From: Actinobaculum massiliense
GTDB lineage: Bacteria; Actinomycetota; Actinomycetes; Actinomycetales; Actinomycetaceae
Length of the DNA stretch: 64,000 nucleotides
Assembly (NCBI RefSeq): GCF_001457435.1
Contig: NZ_LN881717.1
Coordinates: 877,896 to 941,895 of the forward strand
Direction of reading: 5' to 3'
The notes beneath the pieces were generated by a model. The model made no database searches. It was not told where the DNA came from and saw nothing but the letters and a program-made list of their open reading frames with translations. How positions within the stretch are numbered: the stretch's first letter is position 1; each line of letters starts with the position of its first letter. Position numbers and translations under genes: made by a program. Shown here in pieces: positions 1-7,825 of this stretch.

Positions 1-761
1 CTAGCGTGGCGAGCGCCGTGACCGGTGGCAATTTCGGTCGGCTTTTCCCACGAGGCTCCGTTGTCCTTGGAAATTCGCAGCACAATCGAGTTCGGGTTGG
101 GAGAATCTTCGCAAGAATTCGGGCGGCCATCGTAGGCGGCCAACAGCCAACCATTATTTGCCTGGGCGAGCGCCGGAATGCGGTAGCAGGTGTACTTGTC
201 ACCCGCGCGAGCCAGACGCACCGGCTCCATATCACCGCGGTCCTTTGCAATTGCGGCCGGATCTTCCTTCTCCCGCACGCCCGGCACAACCTCCACCGGG
301 TCTTCCTTGGCGGTGATATTGTCCTGTAGCACCGTGGTGCCGGCGCGTTCCTTGGTGGCCTTGTAGGTCACGTACGGTTCCACGCTGCCCGCCTCAACGT
401 CCGCCTCGCTCACCTTGAGGAAGCCAAATTCGCACGACGCCGACTTTCCCGGCGCCAGGTTCGCCCAGCGACAATTCTTAGCTGCCGTGGTCAGCACATT
501 CTCCAGATTGGTTTTCGACGGGAATGCGGTGATCGTCTGGCTTGAAATGTTCTTGTATGTGATACGGAACTTGAGGGTATCTCCGGGATGAGCCGGCCCT
601 TCAAGATCATCAATGCGCTCGAGGGTGAGCGTCATATACTCCTGCGGCGCGGATTCTTCCGCGGGTTGCGCCGTTGCGATCGACGGCGTAGCTACCAGCG
701 CCAGTGCGGAGAGCAAAGTGACTGCCCCTTTCCACACGCGCCCTTTACGCAATAATTTCAT
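1..761 (-). CDS. Secreted sialidase (exo-alpha-sialidase), 5' part only
   Basis: The first 253 residues are visible; the gene runs off the left edge. The start is the ATG at 761, followed by a basic N-terminus, a hydrophobic stretch (about residues 12-29) and an Ala-X-Ala type cleavage site near residue 31, so the protein is exported. Residues about 40-160 look like a beta-rich accessory domain. The catalytic propeller starts near residue 190: YRIP at 193-196 supplies the first arginine of the sialidase triad, and an Asp-box (SKDNGASW, about 231-238) follows. Bacterial sialidases release terminal sialic acid from host glycans. Family assignment rests on the YRIP plus Asp-box pair. The remaining catalytic residues lie outside the window, so activity and any anchor cannot be judged. 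Confidence 0.87.
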   Translation of the reverse strand, partial: MKLLRKGRVWKGAVTLLSALALVATPSIATAQPAEESAPQEYMTLTLERIDDLEGPAHPGDTLKFRITYKNISSQTITAFPSKTNLENVLTTAAKNCRWANLAPGKSASCEFGFLKVSEADVEAGSVEPYVTYKATKERAGTTVLQDNITAKEDPVEVVPGVREKEDPAAIAKDRGDMEPVRLARAGDKYTCYRIPALAQANNGWLLAAYDGRPNSCEDSPNPNSIVLRISKDNGASWEKPTEIATGHGARHA

Positions 762-1023
762 TGGCGTATTTCCTTCTTGTTGGCGTCATTGCCGCTGAGG
801 CATCGTTGCCTCGCCTGTGCCCGACCGTGCAAATCGTCGGACAAATACGAGAATACAAGACCGGCACTGGCCTCGCATCCGTTTTTGAACATCAGTTCAA
901 ATTCGCCATTATCGCCGACGAGCACACGTTTTTCGCGTAGCTTCGAGTCCCAAGGGCTTTCGCGTTTCCCAATTCGGCAGGCGCCTCTATCTTCAGACAA
1001 CCTTACGCGGCGCCGGGCGGTAG

Positions 1024-2388
1024 CTAATTCGCGGCCACAAGTTGGCTGAGGAACTCATCCTCGGCGGCACGCGCCTCAAAGGCACTGCCGTCCTCCAGGC
1101 CATTAATAAGAACGCAGAATTCGAGCACGCGGCCCGAGTGCGTCGTCAGCACTCCGGAGAGGGAAACCGTATTGGCCAGCGTTCCGGTTTTCCCGCGGAT
1201 CTTCCCGGCCGTGTCCCCACCCAGCCGCTTATCGAGCGTGCCATTGAGGCCGGAGACCGGCAAACCCGCGCCAATTGCCCCGTAGTCTGGATTCGCCAGA
1301 GTGGCGACGTCATGCACAATTGCGATTTGCAGTGCGGCGGTGACCTTGTTGTCATCCGAGAGTCCCGAATTATCCACCAGGTTCACGCCCTGGAGCGGGT
1401 ATCCGAGTTCTTCTAGCGCTTTTCGGGTGGCCTTCGCCGCCCCCTCGAAGTTCGCCTGTTCCCCGCTTTCTAGAGCCAGCAGGTGCCCGAGGGTTTGCGC
1501 GGTGGTGTTATCAGAAACCGTGAGCATGTATTCGAGGAGCTGACGCACGGTTCCGGATTCAACTCGGCCCACCTCAGCACTTTCCGCGCCGCCGAGCGCC
1601 CCCGGCGCAACCGAGGCCACCTCAATGCCGCGTTCGCGCAGGCGCTGCGCAAAAACTTCGGCCGCGTAGCCGGCCGGATCGGGATGATAGCCACCTTTAT
1701 CTGTATCGCGCGAGGCAAGCACCCCCAGCGGCGCCATCTCCATAATGTAGTGCCGCTTCGCCTCATTCATTGACGGCTCGTAGGCGGGCCCGGAAAACAG
1801 AGTGGCATCAGCGCGCAGATCCACCCCCACAATCCCGCGCTCGCGTAAGGATGCCGCCACTTGGTCTGCTAGATCACCCAGCCCGGCGTGCCCCAGGGCC
1901 GAATGCGGGTCGCCGGCATCGGGCGCCAGAAGGTTATCTCCCCCGCCGACGAGGTAGAGCGTATTGCCCGAGAGCTGCGCCGTCGTCGGGAAACGACGAT
2001 CACCACCCAGCACGTGAAGCGCGCTCACCGCGGTAAGAAGTTTTTGGTTTGACGCCGGAACGCGCGGCTGATCCGGGGCAATCGAGGCGAGGACCTGCTT
2101 GGTTTCCACATCGCGCACGAGCACGGAAACCTCGCCACCCGTGCGCGGATCCTCCGCGAGGGCGCGGGCAAGCTCGGACACCTCGGCAGCAGAAGGAAGC
2201 GGTGCGGCGGGGCGCGCGGGAAGCGGCGAGTGGGCGGGAGCGATGGCGCTCGGCACCGGATAGGGCGCGGGGTAGACAGCGGGCGCAAAATCGAGCGGAC
2301 CGGGAAGTACATCCGCCGCATCCGCAACCGCATAGCCTCCGGCTAAGGTAAACACCGCCGCCAAGGCAATAAATCTCTTCCCACGCAC
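1024..2388 (-). CDS. dacB: D-alanyl-D-alanine carboxypeptidase/endopeptidase (PBP4, peptidase S13)
   Basis: This is a 454-residue exported penicillin-binding protein that trims or cleaves peptidoglycan stem peptides. The three active-site motifs of the S13 family are in order: SNQK (S113, K116), SDN (292-294) and KTG (400-402). A signal sequence spans about residues 4-25, followed by a Pro/Ala-rich stretch (30-66). I chose the GTG at 2388 because it places the signal peptide at the N-terminus. The open frame extends upstream to 3138, but that part lies antisense to the pyrophosphatase gene and is not family-like. It is divergent from ppa, an arrangement found in several actinobacteria. The catalytic set is complete. 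Confidence 0.9.
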   Translation of the reverse strand: MRGKRFIALAAVFTLAGGYAVADAADVLPGPLDFAPAVYPAPYPVPSAIAPAHSPLPARPAAPLPSAAEVSELARALAEDPRTGGEVSVLVRDVETKQVLASIAPDQPRVPASNQKLLTAVSALHVLGGDRRFPTTAQLSGNTLYLVGGGDNLLAPDAGDPHSALGHAGLGDLADQVAASLRERGIVGVDLRADATLFSGPAYEPSMNEAKRHYIMEMAPLGVLASRDTDKGGYHPDPAGYAAEVFAQRLRERGIEVASVAPGALGGAESAEVGRVESGTVRQLLEYMLTVSDNTTAQTLGHLLALESGEQANFEGAAKATRKALEELGYPLQGVNLVDNSGLSDDNKVTAALQIAIVHDVATLANPDYGAIGAGLPVSGLNGTLDKRLGGDTAGKIRGKTGTLANTVSLSGVLTTHSGRVLEFCVLINGLEDGSAFEARAAEDEFLSQLVAAN

Positions 2389-2568
2389 CCGGTCATTCTC
2401 GCACGGCCGAGCCGGCGAACAAAGCGGCTGCGCCGGCGCGCTGAGGAATCGTTGTGCCCGAACGGATGAAAAGCGGCACGCGAACGGCCATAATGGTGTG
2501 ACGAAGCCAAAGAGGGCAATAATAGGACTTAGGGCGCATGCACACGCGAACCAAGGAGGCATACCAGC

Positions 2569-3105
2569 ATGATGGAATTTGATGTGACCATCGAGATTCC
2601 GCGAGGAAACCGTAATAAGTACGAGGTGGACCACGAGGACGGGCGCATCCGCCTGGACCGGATGCTCTTCACTTCGACTCGCTATCCCGATGATTATGGA
2701 TTCATCGACGACACGCTCGGCGAGGACGGCGATCCGCTGGACGCTCTGGTTTTGCTTGAAGAACCGACCTTCCCCGGGTGCGTCATTCGTTGCCGCGCCC
2801 TCGGGATGTTCCGTATGCGCGACGAAAAGGGCGGCGACGATAAGGTGCTCTGCGTGCCCGCCACCGATCAGCGCGCCTCCTGGCGTACAGAGATCGAGGA
2901 TGTCTCCGAATTCCATCGCCTCGAAATCCAGCACTTCTTCGAGGTTTACAAGGACCTTGAGCCCGGCAAGTCCGTGGAGGGCGCGCACTGGGTGGGCCGC
3001 GAATCCGCTGAAGAGGAAATCCAAGCCTCTTACGATCGCGCTAAGGAGGCCGGTTACTACACCACCGAGCTCGGCAAGAAGCGCAACGCCAAGGCCAAGA
3101 ACTAG
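2569..3105 (+). CDS. ppa: Inorganic pyrophosphatase (family I)
   Basis: A 178-residue soluble enzyme that hydrolyses pyrophosphate to phosphate and so drives biosynthetic reactions. The N-terminus ([16 protein letters not shown]) and the metal-binding signature GDPLDALVL (D-x-D-P-x-D around residues 63-68) are typical of family I, and the length is normal for actinobacterial enzymes. An AAGGAGG ribosome site lies about 9 bases before the ATG at 2569; a second ATG follows at once (2572), so the true start is one of these two. It is transcribed alone and followed by a GC-rich hairpin. Confidence 0.95.
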   Translation: MMEFDVTIEIPRGNRNKYEVDHEDGRIRLDRMLFTSTRYPDDYGFIDDTLGEDGDPLDALVLLEEPTFPGCVIRCRALGMFRMRDEKGGDDKVLCVPATDQRASWRTEIEDVSEFHRLEIQHFFEVYKDLEPGKSVEGAHWVGRESAEEEIQASYDRAKEAGYYTTELGKKRNAKAKN

Positions 3106-3172
3106 CTTAGCGCGCGGGCGTCTGGCGAGAGCTAGCACGGTTGCGGCTCCCGAGCGGGCGCTCCGGGAATCG

Positions 3173-3189
3173 CCAGCCCGGCGGGCTGG
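3173..3189 (+). terminator. Putative terminator after ppa
   Basis: A 7-bp GC stem (CCAGCCC / GGGCTGG) with a 3-base loop lies 68 bases after the ppa stop codon, followed by GCTTTGCGG. The U-tract is weak, so this is a modest call. Confidence 0.4.
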
Positions 3190-3237
3190 GCTTTGCGGCC
3201 CGGCCCGAAGTACGCCAATAATTTAGTGCATAAAAGT

Positions 3238-3268
3238 GGGGTCTGAATCGCTTGGCGATTCAGACCCC
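3238..3268 (-). terminator. Rho-independent terminator of the NlpC/P60 gene
   Basis: A perfect 14-bp inverted repeat (GGGGTCTGAATCGC and its complement) with a 3-base loop. On the minus strand it is followed by ACTTTTATG, giving a short U-tract, and it lies about 105 bases beyond the stop of the minus-strand NlpC/P60 gene. It may also stop readthrough from ppa. Confidence 0.7.
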
Positions 3269-3374
3269 TCGCGGTTTGCTCGAAGCTTTCAGCATTCAGC
3301 GCCTGCCCTCGTGCGCCGGCGCCCCTGACCGCGTAAAGTCCTACCGGCCGTGCCCAGCCGGCGGGAAACGACTT

Positions 3375-4814
3375 TTAGGGCAAAACCCGCAGGTAAACCG
3401 GATTACCCCAGACCGCGCGCTCCTGCGTTCCCATCGAGGGATTCCAGGCCGCGATATGCATTCCGTTGCCGGTGTACAGCCCCACGTGCCCGGGCCACCA
3501 CAGCAAATCTCCCGGCTGTGCCTGGGAGGCGGGAACCTGCTTGTAGCCGCTCCAGAACTGGCCCACCGACTGGCCGGTGCGGCGCGGGGTGGTGTAACCG
3601 AACTGCTTAAAAACGTAGTACGTGAAGCCCACGCAGTCCCAACCGGTTTCCGGAGAAGCCTGGCCCCACACGTAAGGAACCTTGCCGTCGAACTGCCGCG
3701 CGAATGCCACGACCTGCTGGCGCAAAGCACTCGAGGACGCCGCCGGCTTCGGGGCCGGAGTCGGCTTGGGTGCAGGAGCGGGGGCCGGAGCCGGAGTGGG
3801 CTTGGGTGCAGGAGCGGGGGCCGGTGCAGGTGCAGGAGCCGGAGCAGGTGCGGGCGCCGGGGCAGGCGTGGTGCGGCCGGGAGCGGGAGACTCTTGCTGG
3901 CGCTGTTCGCGTGCCGCCTTCTCCGCTGCCGCCTGGCGCGCCTGTTCCTCGCGCTGAGCCCGAGCCTGCGCATTAGCTTCTGCCCGAGCCTGTGCTTCCG
4001 CCTCAGCCTTGGCCTTCGCCTCTGCTTCCTGCAGGATCCGCTGCCGTTCAGCTTCCGCCGCCTGGCGGGCCGCAGCTTCCTTCCCTTCTTGCTGCTGGCG
4101 TTCGAGCTCCGCCGTCGTACCCTTCTGGGCAGCCAAGCGGGTGAAGAGCTCCTCGCGCTCATCTTCAATGCCCGAAATCGTCGAATCGAGATTGGCGGCC
4201 GCGCTCTGCGCGTCATCGAGGGTGGACTCCGCCACCGCTGCCGCTTCGGCCTGCGCCTGCGCCTTCGCGTCCGCATCTCCCTGCAGAGTCTTCGCGATAT
4301 CGCGCGAGGCCTGGAACGTCTGGAGCTTGCTATCCGTCTGCTGGCCTAGCACGTTGAAAGCGCGCTCGCGGTCCGCTGCATCTTTGAGTGAATCAGCACC
4401 CAGCAACGCCGTCGCACCGCCGAGGCTAGTCGAGCCATCGCGATACATGGCGGAAGAAATCTGGCCGAGATCGTCGAGCGCCTCATCGGCCTGCGCCTGG
4501 GCAATATTGGCCTGATCCTGCGCGTCCATCGCTTCGGTAATCGACGCCGCGAGATCCTGCTGCGCCAGCGTGGCCTCCGCCTGCTTCTTCGCCACGTCGG
4601 TGCGCGCCGACTCGGCTTCGGCGCCGAGCTGCGAAAGCTTAGATTCCAGGCCAGCAATAGAATTCGAGGTTTCATCCTCTGCGGCCTTGGCGGCAGCGAC
4701 GTCGCGATCGTCCACCCCTCGCGGACCGTTCTCCGCGTAAGCGGACGGAACAAGAGACACAACCAAAGCCGCTGAAACCGCGGCTCCTATGAGCTTCCCT
4801 TTACGCAACTGCAC
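3375..4814 (-). CDS. Secreted NlpC/P60 peptidoglycan endopeptidase with coiled coil and Pro-Ala linker
   Basis: A 479-residue exported cell-wall hydrolase. Order: signal peptide (about residues 1-28, Ala-X-Ala cleavage), long Ala/Glu/Gln-rich coiled coil (about 35-310), an extended Ala-Pro repeat linker interrupted by Lys-Pro (about 318-365), and a C-terminal NlpC/P60 domain. The catalytic cysteine is in GWDCVGF and the histidine in GHVGLYTG. The coiled coil plus NlpC/P60 layout matches RipA/PcsB-type endopeptidases that cut stem peptides during septum splitting. Start choice is uncertain: GTG at 4814 is 4 bases after GGAGG, while a TTG two codons later has better spacing. A 10-bp inverted repeat lies in the upstream region. 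Confidence 0.88.
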   Translation of the reverse strand: MQLRKGKLIGAAVSAALVVSLVPSAYAENGPRGVDDRDVAAAKAAEDETSNSIAGLESKLSQLGAEAESARTDVAKKQAEATLAQQDLAASITEAMDAQDQANIAQAQADEALDDLGQISSAMYRDGSTSLGGATALLGADSLKDAADRERAFNVLGQQTDSKLQTFQASRDIAKTLQGDADAKAQAQAEAAAVAESTLDDAQSAAANLDSTISGIEDEREELFTRLAAQKGTTAELERQQQEGKEAAARQAAEAERQRILQEAEAKAKAEAEAQARAEANAQARAQREEQARQAAAEKAAREQRQQESPAPGRTTPAPAPAPAPAPAPAPAPAPAPKPTPAPAPAPAPKPTPAPKPAASSSALRQQVVAFARQFDGKVPYVWGQASPETGWDCVGFTYYVFKQFGYTTPRRTGQSVGQFWSGYKQVPASQAQPGDLLWWPGHVGLYTGNGMHIAAWNPSMGTQERAVWGNPVYLRVLP

Positions 4815-4865
4815 GGCGCCTCCATAAAAAGTGAGCACCGACTAGAACAGTGCCCTGACGACGGT

Positions 4866-4899
4866 GTCACGGACGGCGTGTCGCCTTGACGTCCGTGAC
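4866..4899 (-). promoter_or_regulatory. 10-bp inverted repeat upstream of the NlpC/P60 gene
   Basis: GTCACGGACG and its exact complement are separated by 14 bases, about 50 bases upstream of the NlpC/P60 start, in the AT-rich 266-bp divergent region shared with the alpha/beta hydrolase gene. It could be an operator or a leader hairpin. I looked for the ydaO (cyclic di-AMP) riboswitch core often found before such genes and did not see it. Confidence 0.4.
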
Positions 4900-5080
4900 G
4901 CAACTGCTATGAAGCTACCCCACATTTGTAAAAAAAGGAACATTTTTTCCAAAACACTCACCTTTTTATCTTTACTCGTTTGTCACATTTTCCTCAGCAA
5001 CCCCACCTTTTTCAAGTTTTTTCGGCGATGACGCCGCTCCGGCTTTCGCTAAAACACGCCACTTCTGCAAGAATTGGCCC

Positions 5081-6133
5081 ATGGAAACAGCGGAATGGAG
5101 CCCCGATCCTCTGGGCGACGAGTATGAACAGGCACCGCTTGATCTAGGCGAAGATGACGAAGGTCCCGTGCGGGCAACCCTCATCCGCAAGAAGCCGGCA
5201 CCTTCGGCCCCGAAATTTGCCTTCCTCGCCGTGCACGGCTGGAACGATTCTTTTATCCAGGTGGCCCTGGCGCAGGCGATTGAGCGGATGGGTGGCGCTT
5301 TTTACGCTATTGACCTGCGCAAATACGGCCGAAGCCTGGATCGCGAGCGGCAAACTCCCGGCTATATCACCGATATTCGCACCTACTTTGAAGATCTTGA
5401 CGCCGCGGTCGCGGCGCTACGCGCAGAGATTGATGTGCCTCTTATTCTGTACGGTCACTCCACCGGCGGCCTGACCGCCTGCCTTTACGCCAACGCGCGG
5501 CCGGGAACCTTCGCTGGCCTGGTGCTCAATTCTCCCTGGCTGGATCTGCAGGGCAATGGAGTGGTGCGTGCGGTGGCGGCGCCCATTTCTGAAGTCCTGC
5601 GCCGCTACGCCCCTAAGCAACCCATTCCCCTCCCGGAGGCCGACTTTTATTCGCGCACCACCACCGCTTGGGCTCCGGCGGGAATGCGCTTCCCGCCGGG
5701 AGCCCTGGACCCGCACGATCCCTTCTGGAACGGCGGTTGGATCCCAGACTTCGATCAGCGCGTGAGCAACCCATTCCCAGTTCGCGGCGGCTGGCTGCGC
5801 GCGGTACTCGATGCCCAACAGCGAGTTGCCGCGGGTCTATCGATTGATGCGCCAATTCTTATGCTTACCTCGGCTCGCACGATTTTTTCAGCCAATTGGA
5901 GCGAGGAAATGCGCGCGGCGGATATCGTGCTTGACGTCCAGCAAATGTGGCAACGCGCGCCTTTCTTGGGTAGCCATGTCACCATTGCCAAGCTCGATGC
6001 CGCGATTCACGACGTCACCATGTCCCGCGCTCCCGTCCGCGAGCGCGCCTTCACCGAGATCGAGCGCTTCGTGAGCGCTTATGCCTGCCCGCTGTGGTTC
6101 GAGCACCGCGAATCGCGGGAAAGCATGGGTTGA
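5081..6133 (+). CDS. Alpha/beta hydrolase (serine hydrolase, lysophospholipase-like)
   Basis: A 350-residue cytoplasmic-looking protein without signal peptide or membrane segment. The oxyanion region VHGWNDS (about 51-57) and the nucleophile elbow GHSTGG (S127) mark a serine alpha/beta hydrolase of the Hydrolase_4/lysophospholipase group; the likely catalytic histidine is in AIHDVTMS near the C-terminus. The substrate cannot be read from the sequence. No strong ribosome site precedes the ATG at 5081. Its stop is one base from the stop of the convergent gene at 6135-7610. Confidence 0.75.
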   Translation: METAEWSPDPLGDEYEQAPLDLGEDDEGPVRATLIRKKPAPSAPKFAFLAVHGWNDSFIQVALAQAIERMGGAFYAIDLRKYGRSLDRERQTPGYITDIRTYFEDLDAAVAALRAEIDVPLILYGHSTGGLTACLYANARPGTFAGLVLNSPWLDLQGNGVVRAVAAPISEVLRRYAPKQPIPLPEADFYSRTTTAWAPAGMRFPPGALDPHDPFWNGGWIPDFDQRVSNPFPVRGGWLRAVLDAQQRVAAGLSIDAPILMLTSARTIFSANWSEEMRAADIVLDVQQMWQRAPFLGSHVTIAKLDAAIHDVTMSRAPVRERAFTEIERFVSAYACPLWFEHRESRESMG

Positions 6134-6134
6134 A

Positions 6135-7610
6135 CTAAAGATCGCCGAGGCGGCGCCCGTCAATGGTGCGCCACAGCTCCCAGCCATTGGCGTTCTCAAC
6201 TCCGCCAATTACCTCGGCAGCCGCGGTGGGGTCGGTAAAGTTTCCGTGGCCCTCGACGCGTAGCACGCCCGGCCATTCCACCCGTCCACGAGCGTCAACT
6301 CCGCGCCGGCGGAACACCCAGCGCACTTCCACCGGGCCTGAACGGGCAATCTGCGCCAACCGCGCAATTGAGGTGGGATCGCTCGCGTTCCGCTTCGAAA
6401 CCGGGGTGAAAATTCCAAATTCCGCCGCTATCGGCCCTTCGGCCAGTGCCGCGTGGCCCGCGCGCCGCTTGGTGCGCGACGGCGAAATACTATCCGCCCC
6501 GCGCGCCTGCTGGGCCTTTGGCTTCTCCCCTGCCGGAGAGCTAGGAGCTTCGGCCTTATTCGCTACGTCCGGCTTGTTCGGAACGGGCGCTTTTGCGGCA
6601 GAGTTCCGGATCGGGGCCGCCGGGGAGCTCAGCGGGGTCGAGGTGCTAGGTACCGCCGGGTTTTTTTGCGGCTCCGGAACATTCTGGGCCGCCGGGGTTT
6701 TTTGCGGCTCCGGAACATTCTGGGCCGCCGGGGCGCCCTGCGAAGCGGAAGTGCTCTGCGAAGCTGGAGCGTGGTGGCCGGCCGGGCCGCGATGCGCAGG
6801 CGCGTGCGCGGCCGATTCAGGGTGCCGCTTCGAGACATCGTGCGGGGACTGAGCCGCGCGCGGAGGCTGAGCCGCGTACGGCGGCGTCGCCCCGTGGGGC
6901 GCATCAGCCTTCGGTCCGCTGACCGCGCGGACGGGCGCTGGAGCGGTCAGGGCCCCGCGCGACGCCAGGTCATTAATTTCTTCGACGCTCAGAAGCGTTG
7001 AACCCGCGGATTCAAAAACGGATGCGTGAAGCACGCTCACTCCGCCGCCAGCCAGGGCCGTCACCGCGTTGCGCGCGTTCGGAGCAACATTAAGCGTGAT
7101 CACGGTCAGCCGCGGCCCCGCCTGGGCCACAGGCGGATTCATGGCGCGGAACGCGTCCCATTCGCGAGTGAAATCAGTTTCGGTTCCCGAGTAGAGCCGC
7201 AGGATTTCCTGCCGGTCGAAGCGGCTGTGCCGACCCGACGCGGTCAAGGCCTCCATTAAAGAAACCGCGGAAAGATCTGCAAGTACGGCGACGGTGCAGA
7301 CTTTCCCAGCCGCATCGAGCCCCACGAGCGTGCTCTTTGCGGCGGGGCGAGCCTCGGTTTCCGCTTCGCGGCCAAAATGGCGGCGCCGCCCGCGACGGGG
7401 CGAACGCTTCTCGGAGGCATCACGGGCGGAGATATCGGGACCGGGGGTATCAGGCTCAGATACCCACGCGACCGGAAAAAGCGGTGTGCGGATAATGTCT
7501 GTGGCATTTTCCCGGAGCGAGCGAAGGATGGTTTCAGCCAGTTCGCGGGGAATATCTTGATGCGGGGCGGCAGGCCTCAGATCGCCATTTTCCAGAGAAA
7601 AAACCGCCAT
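6135..7610 (-). CDS. Actinobacterial protein with RAMA-like C-terminal domain and low-complexity linker
   Basis: A 491-residue protein of unassigned function in three parts. Residues about 1-205 form a globular domain resembling an N-terminal region seen in other actinobacterial hypothetical proteins. Residues about 210-385 are Ala/Pro/Ser/Gln-rich and probably disordered, and contain a duplicated 12-residue unit (NVPEPQK core). The last 60 or so residues, with PTAAAEVIGG and NGWELWR, resemble the RAMA fold (restriction enzyme adenine methylase associated), proposed to read modified DNA. That match is from memory of the consensus and needs a profile search. No nuclease motif is evident. It is convergent with the hydrolase gene and lies downstream of the ppdK terminator. 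Confidence 0.6.
   Translation of the reverse strand: MAVFSLENGDLRPAAPHQDIPRELAETILRSLRENATDIIRTPLFPVAWVSEPDTPGPDISARDASEKRSPRRGRRRHFGREAETEARPAAKSTLVGLDAAGKVCTVAVLADLSAVSLMEALTASGRHSRFDRQEILRLYSGTETDFTREWDAFRAMNPPVAQAGPRLTVITLNVAPNARNAVTALAGGGVSVLHASVFESAGSTLLSVEEINDLASRGALTAPAPVRAVSGPKADAPHGATPPYAAQPPRAAQSPHDVSKRHPESAAHAPAHRGPAGHHAPASQSTSASQGAPAAQNVPEPQKTPAAQNVPEPQKNPAVPSTSTPLSSPAAPIRNSAAKAPVPNKPDVANKAEAPSSPAGEKPKAQQARGADSISPSRTKRRAGHAALAEGPIAAEFGIFTPVSKRNASDPTSIARLAQIARSGPVEVRWVFRRRGVDARGRVEWPGVLRVEGHGNFTDPTAAAEVIGGVENANGWELWRTIDGRRLGDL
6662..6733. repeat. Perfect tandem duplication of a 36-bp unit
   Basis: Two identical 36-bp copies (6662-6697 and 6698-6733) lie back to back inside the linker of the RAMA-like protein gene and encode a 12-residue Ala/Gln/Pro unit. 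Both copies include a T6 run. The exact identity implies a recent duplication or ongoing slippage. Confidence 0.9.
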
Positions 7611-7733
7611 AGCCGCCCTTCCGCGAGTACCCGTGTAACCCTGATTGCCATTCTATGGTGCCTACCTGAAAATAGCGCTCCCCCAACCGTATGAGGTACA
7701 CCGTAGTTATCCAAATTTCCGCGCAAAAACTAA

Positions 7734-7763
7734 CCGGGGAGTCCGCAAATGCGGGCTCCCCGG
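7734..7763 (-). terminator. Rho-independent terminator of ppdK
   Basis: CCGGGGAG pairs with CTCCCCGG, continued by one T-G wobble and CCGCA/TGCGG, with a 2-base centre. On the minus strand it is followed by TTAGTTTTTGCG. It lies about 60 bases beyond the ppdK stop codon. Confidence 0.8.
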
Positions 7764-7825
7764 CTGTTGTATTCAGGATTGAAACCTAGACCGAAGTTTT
7801 GACCTACCTCGGCTTGAGCTCCGCC

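Noticed and set aside
758-1000. An 80-codon minus-strand open frame between the sialidase and dacB genes
   Set aside because: No ribosome site or conserved features; it overlaps the sialidase start. The 262-base gap otherwise shows nothing I can name.
2389-3138. A 250-codon N-terminal extension of the D-Ala-D-Ala carboxypeptidase frame
   Set aside because: It runs antisense through the pyrophosphatase gene, and using it would bury the signal peptide.
3252-4349. A 365-codon plus-strand open frame with Gly/Arg/Ser repeats
   Set aside because: It is the complement of the coiled coil and Ala-Pro linker of the NlpC/P60 gene.
4815-5080. A ydaO (cyclic di-AMP) riboswitch before the NlpC/P60 gene
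   Set aside because: The conserved core elements are not visible; only a simple inverted repeat and AT-rich DNA are present.
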